A stretch of DNA of 64,000 bases. It comes from Hepsetus odoe. Taxonomy: Eukaryota; Chordata; Actinopteri; Characiformes; Hepsetidae. The translations under genes were made by a program, and so were the position numbers. The DNA is taken from NCBI GenBank assembly GCA_017165825.1, contig CM029393.1, forward strand, positions 4,560,855 through 4,624,854, in the 5' to 3' direction. Within the stretch, counting starts at the first letter, position 1, and each line of letters starts with the position of its first letter. Positions 12,060-24,275 of this stretch are shown here, piece by piece. The notes beneath the pieces were generated by a model. That model was not told the DNA's origin, made no database searches, and worked only from the letters and a program-made list of their open reading frames with translations.

Positions 12060-13366
12060 CACACTTTACCAGAACACAGTTTAACACACAGTTCTACACA
12101 ATTTACTCCACACTTGTACAGTTTACTGCAACGCTCTATGGATTTTACCACACCCTTACACAGAATTTACCACACAGTTCTACACAATTTACTGCACACT
12201 TCTTCAGAAATAACGACAAAGCTCTACAGAATTTGCTACACCTTTATGCAGAATTTACCCACTCAGTTCTACACAAGTTACTGCACACTTCTACAGAATT
12301 TACCACACAGTTCTACACAATTTACCACACAGCTCTATAGAATTTACCACACAGTTCGACAGAAGTTTCCACACACTTTTTCAGAAATATCTACAAAGCT
12401 CTACAGAATTTACAACACACTTGTACAGAATTTACTACACAGCCCTACAGAATTTACCACACACCTCTATAGAATTTAATACACAGCCTGACAGAATTTA
12501 CCACACACTTCTATAGAAGTTACTACACAGTTCTACACAGTTTACTACACACTTTCTATAGAAATTACTACACAGCTCTACAAAATTGACCACACAGTTC
12601 TACACAATTTACTACACCCTTGTACAGAATGTACTACACAGCTCTACAGAACTCACCACACACTTCTACAGAATTTAATACACAGCCCCTGCAGAATTTA
12701 CTACACACATCTATTGAATTTACTACACAGCTCTGCAGAATTTACCACACACTTCTATAGAATTTACTACACACTTCTTCAGAAACAACAACAGAATTTG
12801 CTACACCTTTATGCAGAATTTACCACTCAGTTCTACACAAGTTACTGCACACTTCTACAGAATTTACCACTCAGTTCTACACAAGTTACTGCACACTTCT
12901 ACAGAATTTACCACACAGTTCTACACAATTTACTACACACGTGTACAGAATTTCATGCACAGCCCTACAGAATTTACCACACACTTCTACAGAATTTACC
13001 ACACAGCTCTATAGAATTTACCACACAGTTCGACAGAAGTTTCCACACACTTTTTCAGAAATATCTACAAAGCTCTACAGAATTTACTACACAGCCCTAC
13101 AGAATTTACCACACACCTCTATAGAATTTAATACACAGCCTGACAGAATTTACCACACACTTCTATAGAAGTTACTACACAGTTCTACACAGTTTACTAC
13201 ACACTTTCTATAGAAATTACTACACAGCTCTACAAAATTGACCACACAGTTCTACACAATTTACTACACACTTGTACAGAATGTACTACACAGCTCTACA
13301 GAACTTATCACACACATTTAAAGAATTTAATACACAGTTCTACAGAATTTACCACACAGTTCTACA
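12060..13366. repeat. 22-bp minisatellite, about 60 units, with higher-order duplication
   Basis: Tandem 22-bp units near GTTCTACACAATTTACCACACA, with variant units such as CTTCTACAGAATTTACCACACA. Blocks recur in the same variant order about 650-674 bp apart: the CGACAGAAGTTTCC unit at 12357 and 13031, and the CTATAGAAGTTACTAC unit at 12511 and 13163. The offset drops from 674 to 652, exactly one unit. All three plus-strand frames are largely open because the unit has no plus-strand stop; the minus strand is full of stops. It starts about 125 bp upstream of the slc41a1 CpG block. Confidence 0.95.
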
Positions 13367-14546
13367 TTATGAGGATGTTCCCTCTGTGTCTGCGTGTGTT
13401 TCCTCTAACAGTGTAAAGCCTGAAATCCATCAAATGAATTGGAGATACTTAATTGCCCTTTGACTGACACTCTCTCCACAGTGTTTCTCTCTCATTGCAC
13501 TATGAATTCTGGGATAAGCTTCAGCAACCCTGGTTAAGATAAGTGGCTCAGATGATGGAAGTATATTTTTACAAAGCATGGCTGTCTATGAAAAAGCTGT
13601 TTATCCTTGGTATGTTCGGTTACTTAGGCATGTCTGATCATTTGGTACCCGATTTGTTGGTGTAGGCCATTGTTTGAACTTGGCGGCTCCTCGTTTGTGT
13701 ATAAGCAAGTCTCTCGCCATTCCTGGAATTGCTGTCAAATTGGGAGTTGGCCTCTGTTGATTGTTTCCAAATCTCCTATTCAGTTAGACATTTTCTTTGG
13801 TTAATTTGTGTACCATGGCTGGTTTGCAACGGCCACATGATAACTTCACTGATGCACTCGATCACACATTGTGAATTCCCTGGAAATTTACATTGTACAT
13901 GTACAGGTTACATGTTCTGTTCACGCATGAACTCAGTGAGACATCACTTTGTAAAGGGAGCTGGAAGGGTAAAGTACTTTTAACGTTCGATTCGACTTAC
14001 CTGAACATTTGCAGCACATGCAGCCCCTTCGTGTGGAGTAGAAAAGATCATGAATGTAGGGCATGTGTGAAAGGGGCTTATGTGTAAAATGACCTGATTC
14101 TATGCATTAAATTAATATGATGATTTATAATAGCCTAAAATATTATTTTATTAGGTCCCACAGGCCAGAGCATTGATTAGAGTTTTAAAAAGATTCAAGA
14201 ATCTCCCCTACAATCTGGCTACCTGTATCTCAGGTGTAATTTCATTCAGTAACAGGCTTTAAATTCATCAAGAATGGTGATTAAACTGGTTTAAACAAAG
14301 GAATCAGGAGTTCTGTAGATACACCTGCAAGAAAAGACCTCAGAATTACCACTAAATTAAGTACTAATTAAAAGTGTGAACATTTATTTTGGTGCATTAT
14401 TACGTCCTACATTTTGTACATCATTAATATCTACACTATAGTAGTCATTTACGGGTGAACGCGTATATTAAAAGCTTAAAATCTAATTTCTTTTACCTCT
14501 TGCTTTTTGGGGTCAACCCCCTTTTTGTTTCTGTCCACAACCACCC

Positions 14547-14580
<34 letters not shown>

Positions 14581-15699
14581 TGTGTGAGGCAGAGGATCAG
14601 ATTACATATAGCATCATACATGTTTAGCCAGGGGTAATTAAAAATGTTACCAATTTAATAAAATCAAAAGAAACCAAAAAAATATCATGTTTGTATGAAT
14701 CAGACCAGAGAAATCTTAAAGTAACATATTTTCATGTCTAATCAGAGGTTTTAGTTTCTCACTTTTATTTACAACTTCCTCAGACAACAACAGATGTACA
14801 TATTTATGAGGGTTGCACCTTTATTGCTCACTGGCATGAACCAAAAACCTACCCCAGCTCAAGAGGTAATGTCAATAATTACATTTTACAATACACACAA
14901 GGCTAAAGGACAGGAAATAAAAGATTTAAGACTAATAATTACTTATAAGCATGTAGAAACTGACAGTGGCTGTCAGTTTAAAATGTAGGAATGATTGGTT
15001 TCATTAGCATGTATTGCACTACAGGACATGTATTCAACCTACAACCCACATTTTGTGCAAATGAATAAATGCACAAAGAATAAATGTTAAACATTTTATT
15101 GAACAAATATTTAAAAAAACAAACAACAACAACAAAAACAACAACAACAACTAAGGATGTTCCTTGCAATACTTTAAATCCTTTGGTGCCCGTTCTGGCA
15201 TCCCTGAGGCTTGCAGTGTGGAGCCCAACAAGCAGCGCACATCTGATTAGGCCAACTTCTGAAGTTTGCCTAAACTGTAGAGTAACACACCCATTTCCCA
15301 GATATATGGAAATAAACAGTAGGCTTACTGTTCAAAGAGCCAGTCGCCTCAGGAGAGTGACACCAAGAATTCAATTACTTAGAAAACAGCCCAAATTCAC
15401 TAATCTGTTGTAATTACGATTATTAGCAGTAGTTTGTAAAAAGGCTTCTAGCACAAGTTTAGACTGGCCACAACATCATGGCTGCTCTTATGCAGTTTCC
15501 TGAAGGGCCACTTATGTGGTTAGTGTGCTTTTACCAACAGCTCAACAACAATGAAAGGTCACGAACTATGAATTTTTCAACACATGCATTAGGTGTGTAA
15601 CCCAAAACAGGAAATTCATAAGAAAATAACAAACTTACCCAGTTCACCAATAAAGTTTAACTGAAAATAATCATGTAATTTCAAAACCCTAGTGTTTAT
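13367..15699. other. Intergenic DNA upstream of slc41a1
   Basis: No gene is supported. The stretch is AT-rich and holds a GT microsatellite (14547-14586) and an AAC/AAAC-rich run (15112-15150). Short ORFs here show no recognisable domain. Confidence 0.6.
14547..14586. repeat. (GT)n microsatellite
   Basis: About 19 GT/TG repeats with one TA interruption. Confidence 0.95.
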
Positions 15700-15757
15700 C
15701 TGTCTCTTATACACATCTTAGGAAGACAAGCACTGACGACATGATCACCAAGGATCG
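15700..15757 (+). other. Sequencing-adapter contamination at contig end
   Basis: CTGTCTCTTATACACATCT (15700-15718) is the Tn5/Nextera mosaic-end adapter. It is followed by TAGGAAGACAAGCACTGACG and on to GGATCG, which I recall as the continuation of the MGI stLFR adapter, directly before the N run. Translated on the minus strand it gives the familiar artefact peptide CIRDR. This is not genomic sequence. Confidence 0.93.
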
Positions 15758-16113
15758 NNNNNNNNNNNNNNNNNNNNNNNNNNNNNNNNNNNNNNNNNNN
15801 NNNNNNNNNNNNNNNNNNNNNNNNNNNNNNNNNNNNNNNNNNNNNNNNNNNNNNNNNNNNNNNNNNNNNNNNNNNNNNNNNNNNNNNNNNNNNNNNNNNN
15901 NNNNNNNNNNNNNNNNNNNNNNNNNNNNNNNNNNNNNNNNNNNNNNNNNNNNNNNNNNNNNNNNNNNNNNNNNNNNNNNNNNNNNNNNNNNNNNNNNNNN
16001 NNNNNNNNNNNNNNNNNNNNNNNNNNNNNNNNNNNNNNNNNNNNNNNNNNNNNNNNNNNNNNNNNNNNNNNNNNNNNNNNNNNNNNNNNNNNNNNNNNNN
16101 NNNNNNNNNNNNN
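15758..16113. other. Assembly gap (356 N)
   Basis: A run of N. The 10-bp string ACCCTAGTGT sits on both sides (15686-15695 and 16114-16123), so the flanks may overlap and the true gap may be only a TA microsatellite. Confidence 0.99.
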
Positions 16114-16119
16114 ACCCTA

Positions 16120-16120
<1 letters not shown>

Positions 16121-16175
<55 letters not shown>
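16121..16175. repeat. (TA)n microsatellite at gap edge
   Basis: About 25 TA repeats immediately right of the N run; the likely cause of the assembly break. Confidence 0.95.
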
Positions 16176-16177
<2 letters not shown>

Positions 16178-17830
16178 TTATATATACAGCTTTTTTTTGC
16201 AATTGCCTGTATGTTTGACATGAGAAGGAACAATGCAACACTTGTTTTATTGTTTTGAGGGCTATCACACTGACAGGAAGTTGCTAGAGAGGATTGTTCT
16301 GAGCTCTAGGGACTTTCGCATACACTGTGCACTCCCATAGGCATTAACACAAACCACCATCAACTGGCACTAACAAGATCCCTAGGTTAAGCACTTGTAC
16401 TCAACTGCCATTTCTTAAGAACCTCAGAGGAGAACACAGGTTACTTAGTGTCACTTGCGGCTAGCGACCTGCCAAACAGAATTTTAAACCAGGGCTTATG
16501 GTAAGAAATTAAGTAAGCTTAAAGACACTAGTGATGCATTCTACAGTAATGAATATTATTAAGATGGATTTATATCCAGGCTCACTGTCCATCACTTGCT
16601 AATGACTGATATGAAAAAAAAAACAACCCAAATGGCAATGTGTTTTTAACCCCCATGAGGAAAAATGCTAGCAAAGTATATCTCTAATGACCTTAACAGC
16701 CTGAATTACACGCTATGTGCTTGGTTTCATTGTTCATAGTTTGAGCTACTTTGCTATATTTTTAACTAAAAAAAAAAAGCTATTATACTGTGAGTTTTTG
16801 TCTTAGGCATGCACATGACATTGTGCCGGCTCATACATTGTCTCTTACAGTGCTTTAGTCATGAAGATATCAGCAGTATTTAAAAATTCTGACTTTATTA
16901 ACACTTTATATTTCTAAGGTATTTTGGCCTTGTTCTTATGACATCAGTTACCCATGAGCTTATGGAAAATTTCAAGAGCTATTTTTCCCTTTATTTACAA
17001 ATAATAGTGGTGTAAACAATGTACTCACCACTTCATAAACCAGTTTCAACAGGTTACTGGCTGCAAGATCTCATCAGCAGGAACGTGAAGGTGGGCGATG
17101 TGTCTTTTGTCTTCCATTTATAGAGCAAATGTATAATAGATCATGTCGTTTTTTTTTATCCAGGACACTTGTGTAGGTTGCTAACTAAGATGATCTTTTG
17201 GGGTCAGTCTATGGAAAGTAATGCACAGTGAAAGGAAATGTGGCTGAAAACCACAGCAATGGTTTGAGAAGGTTCCTGCAGTCAAGAAAAAAAAACCATT
17301 TGGTTCCCCTCAAAAAACCCCTTTAACTCAAAACTTCTCAGCCAATGAAACCTACCAACCAAACGCAAGGTGTTTTCAGTTTGGTACAAATAAGAAAACA
17401 CAGTATTATTTCTTTAAATTACAATCAATTTAAAGGTTCTTCAGGGAACCAAAAGGGATTCTTTCATGATGTTGCTACAGACCTTTGCGCCTTTTAAGAC
17501 TGCGGAGCAAATTCTTACAGCTATGTACCTTTCTTAAATATAGCATATGGCTATAAATAAAATACTAAATTTCAGAAGATACATCTGCAAGTGAGAGGTT
17601 TAATCAGACTTTTACACTAATTAGCACTATTACTACTAATGAACACTAATTATTTACACTGTACTTTTTTGCCAAAGTACATTTTCCCACGGATCCATCC
17701 AGCAAGCAGGCTCTCCATTCTGTGCACTGAAATGATGTGGATAAAATTTTGTCTATGTCCTATTGAATTTCAATACTGTTATATAATACCATCTACTTCA
17801 ACTGTGCCTACTATTGCAAAAGTAGTATAA
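16176..17830. other. Intergenic DNA with a possible GGTTC-type MITE
   Basis: No gene is supported. The stretch 17264-17470 has GGTTCC / GGAACC motifs at both ends (AACCATTTGGTTCCCC and GGGAACCAAAAGGG), reminiscent of a common fish inverted-repeat MITE. That reading is tentative. Confidence 0.4.
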
Positions 17831-18085
17831 GCAGTGGTGGCCTAGTGGTTAGGGAGTTGGCCACAGGAAGATAGTGGGTTCAAACCCCTTACCAATAGGT
17901 TGCCCTGAGGTACCCTTGAACAAGGTACCGTCCCCGTCACTGCTCCACGGGCGCTTTCATAGGTGCCCCCTGCTGCAAGGTGTTTTTGTGCATGGGTTAA
18001 ATGCAGAGGTCCAATTTTGTTGTGGTTCACTCTGTGCTGTGCTGTGACCTCGCAATGACAAGAATAGTCACTTTCACTTTCACTT
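17831..18085 (+). mobile_element. tRNA-headed SINE, family B, full length
   Basis: The head is GCAGTGGTGGCCTAGTGGTT with B-box-like GGGTTCAAACCCC. The body contains TTGCCCTGAGGTACCCTTGA and AAGGTACCGTCCCCGTC, and the tail is CAATGACAAGAATAGTCACT then TTTCACTTTCACTT. Copies occur at 35.4, 40.2 and 31.2 kb. It is a Pol III-type retroposon, not a tRNA gene. Confidence 0.8.
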
Positions 18086-21000
18086 ACATTGAGGCTCCTG
18101 AATGACCTTCTGGTGACATTTAGAGAAAATGGTCAGAACAAAAAAACAAACAGACAAACAAAAAAAAATATTTTCTCTTGCACAATAAACAGCTTAAACA
18201 GCTTAGCTTCTAGAATGGGCATGATTCCAGTTACAGAATGACTGTACACTGTAGTAAAGGTGTGAAACATCCCAGCACTGGTAGGTGGATTTGTTCATTT
18301 CCTTTACAAAAGCATGTACTTGTTCCTGTGTGTTTTTTAATTTATTTCTCATTTCAATACTTGATCACATGCTTAGTAATCACAAACTTTTAAATGCTTT
18401 TGTAATTCCAGCTGTGATGGTTCAGTTCACCAATTAATCCTATAGTGTCACTCTGACTTAAAGATATATTTGCATAAATGCTACTGTATTATTGTTTTAT
18501 ATGCATACTTTTTTAGATTGAAGTATGGTGCATTACAGAGCCAAAAAAACCTGAAAAAAAAAACACGAAACAAAACAAAACAGCATTAATAATAATAATG
18601 GAGAAATTACAGCTGCAGGTTAAATTAAATTCCTCAGAGTACTGATGTCAATACTCCTTTGACTCAGCTACTTATATTTTACACCAAGAGAAGGCCTAGA
18701 TCTTTCTGGTTCTTCAAAAAGTGCATTCACTTTAGGATTAGAATCGTATTTGTATTAAAAACTTAAATGTCGTAGCAGGTGAAAGGAGAAAAACTGAAGT
18801 GTAAGTGGAATCAACCATATGATCAAATTCATAAGAAAACCATATGACCAAATTCACAACATCACTATAGGCCTTCTGAAAGTTCAACTAATATCATTAT
18901 CAGGGGACTAACCTACTGGTTTCTTTCAAATGATAAAAAACGAATGCTCTATGCCAAGAATGTTTACTGAAGGAACCGCAACAAAAATGCTACGTACAAA
19001 GCAACAATATGTCTGTTTTCATCTGTTGTTGTTTTCCTTGTTTGATCATTTTCCTTGTTGTTTAAGTCTGTTGCTCAGTCCACAGCAGTTTCCTACTTTA
19101 TCAGGACAATCTAAGTAGCTGTACTGACAATCTTTGCCAAAAGGCTCAAATGTCATTTTCCCTCTTTTCTCAGCTTCACAATGACATGCATCTGCCTATA
19201 GACTGCTCTCTGTTCTTTATGTTGTTTTGTTGTTTTAATTAACAAACGCAGTTTTCACAGGTGAGATTCAAACTTTCACCTGAGAGTAGATATCATGAGT
19301 AATTAATTAAACAATCAATCTAACAGGATGCACCTGTAACATCAATTACCTGTCAGTCAGATGCACAGGGTACTATATTTGTAACCTGTAATCAAAACTG
19401 TTACAAGCAGAGCTAGTTCTAGATATTCTAGATGTATAAGTCTTATCTTAACTGTAACAGATACCCCTGTTGCAGTCATATTTAACTAGATTTAGATCTA
19501 TAATATTGTCAGTTTTCCATTCTGTATATTGAGTTCATGGATTGTGGCTGCGTTTTGTAAAGACTAGTTTGCTTTTCTGTATTGTCCATTTACAAATGTA
19601 CCGCACTTGCTCTTTAAACTCATTCTGATTCTGAACTGAAATACTGACAAAAGCTGTCACAGAATGATGTGTTCTGCTATAAACGAATGAAAGTTAATTT
19701 TACTGGCAGAAATGCAAAATGTCAACAAAAGTTACTAAACAATGATAAAGCAATCTGAAGCACATGTTGAATTGCTGCAAAAATTCTCCTCAATGAACTT
19801 TTAACTACATTGTCAATGTGTAATTGTCTGTTTATCTAAGATCAATGTGACATTGCAAATAAATGTGCCACATTTATCTGCTGGCCACAGTGACCGAGGG
19901 AGTAATCCACATTATTTAAATGAGGGAAGGAATGAATTTTTATTATGGCCTAGCTATCTGTTGCTGATGACTTGTGTTGTTACATAATGGCAAAATGAAT
20001 ATATCCACATAATTACACACTGCTTTTGTATTCACAGAAATCGGTCATTTGATAATAACAGGTTTGGTTGTGTAACGTGCTCTTTGGACAGGATATCAAT
20101 AACCTCACACTAGCCCTACTTTTCTTCCCTTCTGAAGTTCTCTTTATTCTTAATGGGTGGGAACACAGATACTTATCTTATTTAAAGCCTCATTCAGTAA
20201 CTAAACACCCCAAAAGTGCTGAGTCAGCGAAACCATTTTAGAGCTGTTTAAAATCTGAAAAAGATACATATGGGTTCATCAGGGAGTGTATCAGCAAAAA
20301 CTTAAAACCTTGTTAAAAACTTGTTTAGGGGAGGGCTCCTACAAATTGTTTATCACACAGAAGTTGAGTTAATAATGAAAGCTAGGCTTTTCATGTAAGT
20401 CTGTATTTACACTATAATTAATAATAAGCGCACAGATATATATTGTTACACTAAGAACAACATTTTTTATCACCCAAAAACTCCCCCCACCCCCCCAAAA
20501 AAAAGAAGAAGAAAAAACTCTTTAACCTGAAACGGAACATACGGTAAAAGTATTTCTTATTATCAGAGCATTTCTGCTGGCTTATTCACTGTGATGAGTT
20601 TATACAATTGAAAGTAATGGTGTAATCAAGTAAAAACAGTAAAAATGGAAACACAATGCTGTGCTCTGGTAAAATATTACATTTATTGTAAGATTACCAT
20701 TTTAGCCCGGTAACATAGACACCAGTAACCTGATAACATACCTACTAGCTGGGAACAGGTGTTTCTGATATTTTGACCAGGTTTAAAAAAAGAGTAAGCA
20801 GTGACTAGTTCCTTACAGCTCTGATGAATCTGCAAATGTATAACTTTTTGATAAATAATGTTTTTTAAGTGCTCTAAAAACACAACTTTAGGATTTTCTT
20901 TTGTTTTCATTGATGTAAAAAACTATATTGATTCTGATTTAAAAAATAGTATAGTACCAAATAAAACTGAATAAACATATACACGTAACATAAACATATA

Positions 21001-21213
21001 CACTTTTTCAGATGATCTTGTCATTTACTGAATAAAACTCAGTAACTGTAAAAAGTGATTGTGAAGTGGTTTCTGTCATTGCTGTGGAGAGTTTTGGCTC
21101 CTCTCACTACAAAATTGCTTTAAATAATATGGTTTAAAGGAGGGTTTTAGCCCAACCTTTATTCATTTTTTGTGGAAATTTCAGGTTGTGTTGCTACTGT
21201 ACTGTTGTGTTGC
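18086..21213. other. Intergenic DNA, nothing coding seen
   Basis: AT-rich unique-looking sequence. Small features: a 25-bp imperfect tandem (CATATGATCAAATTCATAAG and its copy, 18816-18864) and a C/A-rich low-complexity stretch (20476-20518). Confidence 0.55.
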
Positions 21214-21259
21214 TAATTGCTTCTGTTCTAAAACAATTGTTTTAGAACAGAAGCAATTA
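21214..21259. repeat. Perfect 46-bp palindrome
   Basis: A palindrome with no spacer, centred at 21236/21237. The half-site TAATTGCTTCTGTTCTAAAA continues through CAA to the centre. A poly-A run follows at 21264. It lies about 45 bp from the LTR-like element at 21303. Confidence 0.92.
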
Positions 21260-21302
21260 TGTGAAAAAAAAAAAATAGTGGACATCATTGTAACACAATG
21301 GG

Positions 21303-21542
21303 TGATGATGGGTGTTGTGGGTTGGACATAAGCACGTAGCCGGGAGTCTCATATTTTACTTTATTAATCATACTGAACATAACAAAACACAGAGAACTAA
21401 GGCACCACTGTTACCACGAACCCGTGTGAATGACTGACACTCTGCTCTGACTCATTGGGGCTTATAAAGCCAGACCCCAATGAAGCACACCTGTGCCCTC
21501 ATGAGCATCATCAGTCAGAGCAGAGCACTGTCTACCGTGACA
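21303..21542 (-). mobile_element. Short LTR-like TG...CA element, copy 1
   Basis: On the minus strand it starts TGTCACGGTAGACAG. It carries GCTCTGCTCTGACT and, 70-80 bp on, its inverted copy AGTCAGAGCAGAG. A TATA-like TTTATAA lies at 21469-21463, an AATAAA at 21365-21360, and it ends near CCCATCA. The order TATA, then AATAAA about 100 bp later, then a short end is that of a small solo LTR. It is homologous to 51781-52015 in the opposite orientation. No coding sequence is attached. Confidence 0.6.
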
Positions 21543-21854
21543 ATCATAAGCAAATATGTTTTCACAGCACTGTGTTTAAAGAAATTGTAATTTGTCATGT
21601 ACCATAAGAGTAACTTCTCGTTTTGCGCTAGGATAGTGTGTAATGTTTTAGATCATGGATTCTCAAAGTTTTGTCTTCAGGAATGAAGGTGCAATGTTTT
21701 TGGTGAGCTTCAGGGTGTTGATATAGAAAATTGGAAAGTTTAGGGAGTCTTATTCCCTTTCTTTTCTTTTGCTATGTTTAGATGAGCAAATATTAAACTT
21801 TTTAGAGAACTTCTTCCTTTTCTTCCAGCTGTTCATGTGTCCATTTATGTTTCC

Positions 21855-24275
21855 ATACCATTTATGGGTCACCATAGCGGAGCTTCCGTTTCCATTTCTT
21901 CCTGTCCTCTGCACCTTCCGCATTCAAACCAACCACCTGCATGTCCTATCTCACCAAATCCATAAACCTCCTTTTTGGTCTTCCTCTTTTTTCTTTCCTC
22001 CAACATCCTTCTCTCAATATAATCCTCATCTCTCCTCTGGACATGTCCAAACCAATGCAAATTGCTTCTCTAACCTTGTCTCCAAAATGTCTAACTTGTG
22101 CTGTCCCTCTAATATCCTCATTTCTAATCCTTTCCATCTTCGTCACTCCCAGTGAAAATCTCAGCATCTTTAACTCTGTCACCTCCAGTTCTGCCTTTTG
22201 TCTTTTCATCAGTGCCACCATCACAAACCCATATAACATAGCTGGTCTCACTATCATTCTGTAAACCTTCCCTTTTATTCTCAGTGGTACTTGTCTGTCA
22301 CTCCTCAGATCACAGATCACTCTTCTCCACCCATTCTGGGAGTAGAGTAGATTCTGGGAGTACCTGCCTGCAATCTCTTACCAAGTGTTTAATTTCCTTT
22401 ACCTTTGCCACCTCTACTCCCAGCATCCTAACCATTACATTGTTCTCCCTGTCATTCAAACTCACTTTCATTCCGCTCCTTTCTAAAACATTTCTCCATG
22501 TCTCCAGGTTCTCCTCAAGCTGCTCCCTACTCTCACTACAGATCACAATATCATCGGCAAACATCATAGTCCATGGGGACTCCTGTCTAAACTCGTTCAT
22601 CAACCTGTCCATTGCTATGGCAAAGAGGAAAGTACCATGGCAAACAAGAATAATTCCACTTTTACTTTAAATGCATCAATCACTACTACTGCAGACCTCA
22701 TCTCTGTCATACCGCCCTCATACATATCCTGTACCACGCTGACATACTTTTCTGCCACTCCTGACTTCCTCATGCAAAACCACAACTCCTCTCTAGGCAC
22801 CCTGTCATATGCTTTCTCCAAGTCCACAAAGCAACTCCTTATGACCTTCTCTGTACTTCTCCATCAACATCAGCAAATATTGCATCTGTAGTGCAATAAT
22901 CTTCTCTGAAAGAAACCATACTGCTGTTCACTAATCATCACTTCTTTTCTTAACCTTGCTTCTACTACTATTTTCTATAACTTCATGCTGTGGCTGGTTA
23001 GCTTTATCCCTCTATAGTTACTACAGCTCTGTGCATCACCCTTCTTCTTGAAAATTTATTCCAGTACACTTTGTCTCCACTCATCAGGTATCCTCTCACT
23101 TTCCAAAATTGTGTTATACAGTCTGGTGAGAAACTCAACTGTCATCACTCCTGAACACCTCAATGCTTCCACAAGTATCTAATTTCGACCAACAGCCTTT
23201 CCATTCTTCAACCTCTTCATCTATGCCCTTACTTCCATCTTGCTTATTTGCTGCAATTCCTGGTTCAATATCTGCACATCATCTAATCTTCTCTCTCTAT
23301 CATTCTCTTCAATCATCAGCCTCTCAAAGTATTCCTTCCATCTCCTCAACACGCTCACTTGTGAGTCAATTTCTAGCCTATATTGCCCTAACCTGCTGCT
23401 CATCTTTCCCAGCTTTTTCTCTCTGGCGAATCACCATAGGTCATTTTATCCCTTCATACTTTACAAACTCTAATACAGTTCACCAAACACCTTGTCTTTA
23501 GCTTTCACCAGTGCTTTCTTTGCCCTGCACTTCATGTCCTTGTACCTCTGTCTACTTTCTTAATTTATTTAGCCATCCCATTTCTTTTTCACCTGCATCT
23601 TCTTCTGTATACACTCCTTGACTTCGTTTCCACCACTAGGTTTCTTTATCCACCTCATCCATCTGTCCAGATGTCACACCAAGCACTTTCTAGCTGTTTC
23701 CCTTACCACTTTTACAGTAGTTGCCCAGCAATCTGGCAATTCATCGCTACTTCCCAGTGCCCATATTAACTCTTCATTCTTCAGCTTCCACCATTTGATC
23801 CTTGACTCTGACCTCACTTTCCTCCTCTTCGTGACCTCCAAGGTCATCTTACAGAACACAATCCCATGATTAGCTACGCTCTCTACATTGCAGTCTCCAA
23901 TCTCCTTCAGACTGACTCTGCTGCAAAGGATATAAGCCACCTGTGAGCATCTTCCTCCACTCTTATGTCACCCTGTGCTCCTCCCGCTTCTTAAAATAAG
24001 TATTAACTACAGCCATTTCAATCCTTTTAGCAAAATCTACTACTATCTGACCTTCAGCATTCCTCTCCTTGACACCAAACCTACCCATCACCTCCTCATC
24101 ACATTATTTTTTACCAACATGTCCATTAATGTCTGTACAAGTCAGCACTCTCTGCTGGATGCACTCTCTATCACTTCATCTAACTCACTCCAAAATTCTT
24201 CTTTCTTCTCCACCAACTTCCCTCACTTCTACTCTTCTCCACTTCCATCTCTTCTCCTGCCCCCAGACATGCCTA
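21855..24275 (-). pseudogene. Decayed RTE-like non-LTR retrotransposon (LINE)
   Basis: Minus-strand fragments in several frames, with stops and indels, give in order: an endonuclease-like end (about 24.27-23.67 kb), a linker (about 23.40-23.22 kb, LRRWKEYFERLM), reverse-transcriptase segments MDLEKAYDRVPREELW (ending 22827) and MMFADDIVICSESREQLEEN (about 22.57 kb), and a C-terminal region with GKVYRMIVRPAMLYG and RFSLGVTKMERIRNEDIRG. FADD is the catalytic YADD-type motif of the polymerase. No frame is intact, so the copy cannot move itself. Similarity to fish RTE-type elements is by memory of these motifs; the clade could differ. Confidence 0.85.

Noticed and set aside
11937..13168. Long plus-strand ORFs (up to 180 codons) rich in Tyr-His-Thr-Gln
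   Set aside because: They are a by-product of a 22-bp minisatellite whose unit lacks plus-strand stops. All three frames are open and no domain is present.
12060..13366. Regularly spaced repeats suggesting a CRISPR array
   Set aside because: Units are directly adjacent with no unique spacers, and the setting is a vertebrate genome.
15696..16268. 190-codon minus-strand ORF ending in CIRDR
   Set aside because: It consists of N bases, a TA microsatellite and adapter sequence.
17831..17895. tRNA-like A and B boxes in SINE heads (also 2.8, 35.4, 40.2, 51.1 kb)
   Set aside because: They continue into shared SINE bodies and tails, and I see no closed cloverleaf. They are not tRNA genes.
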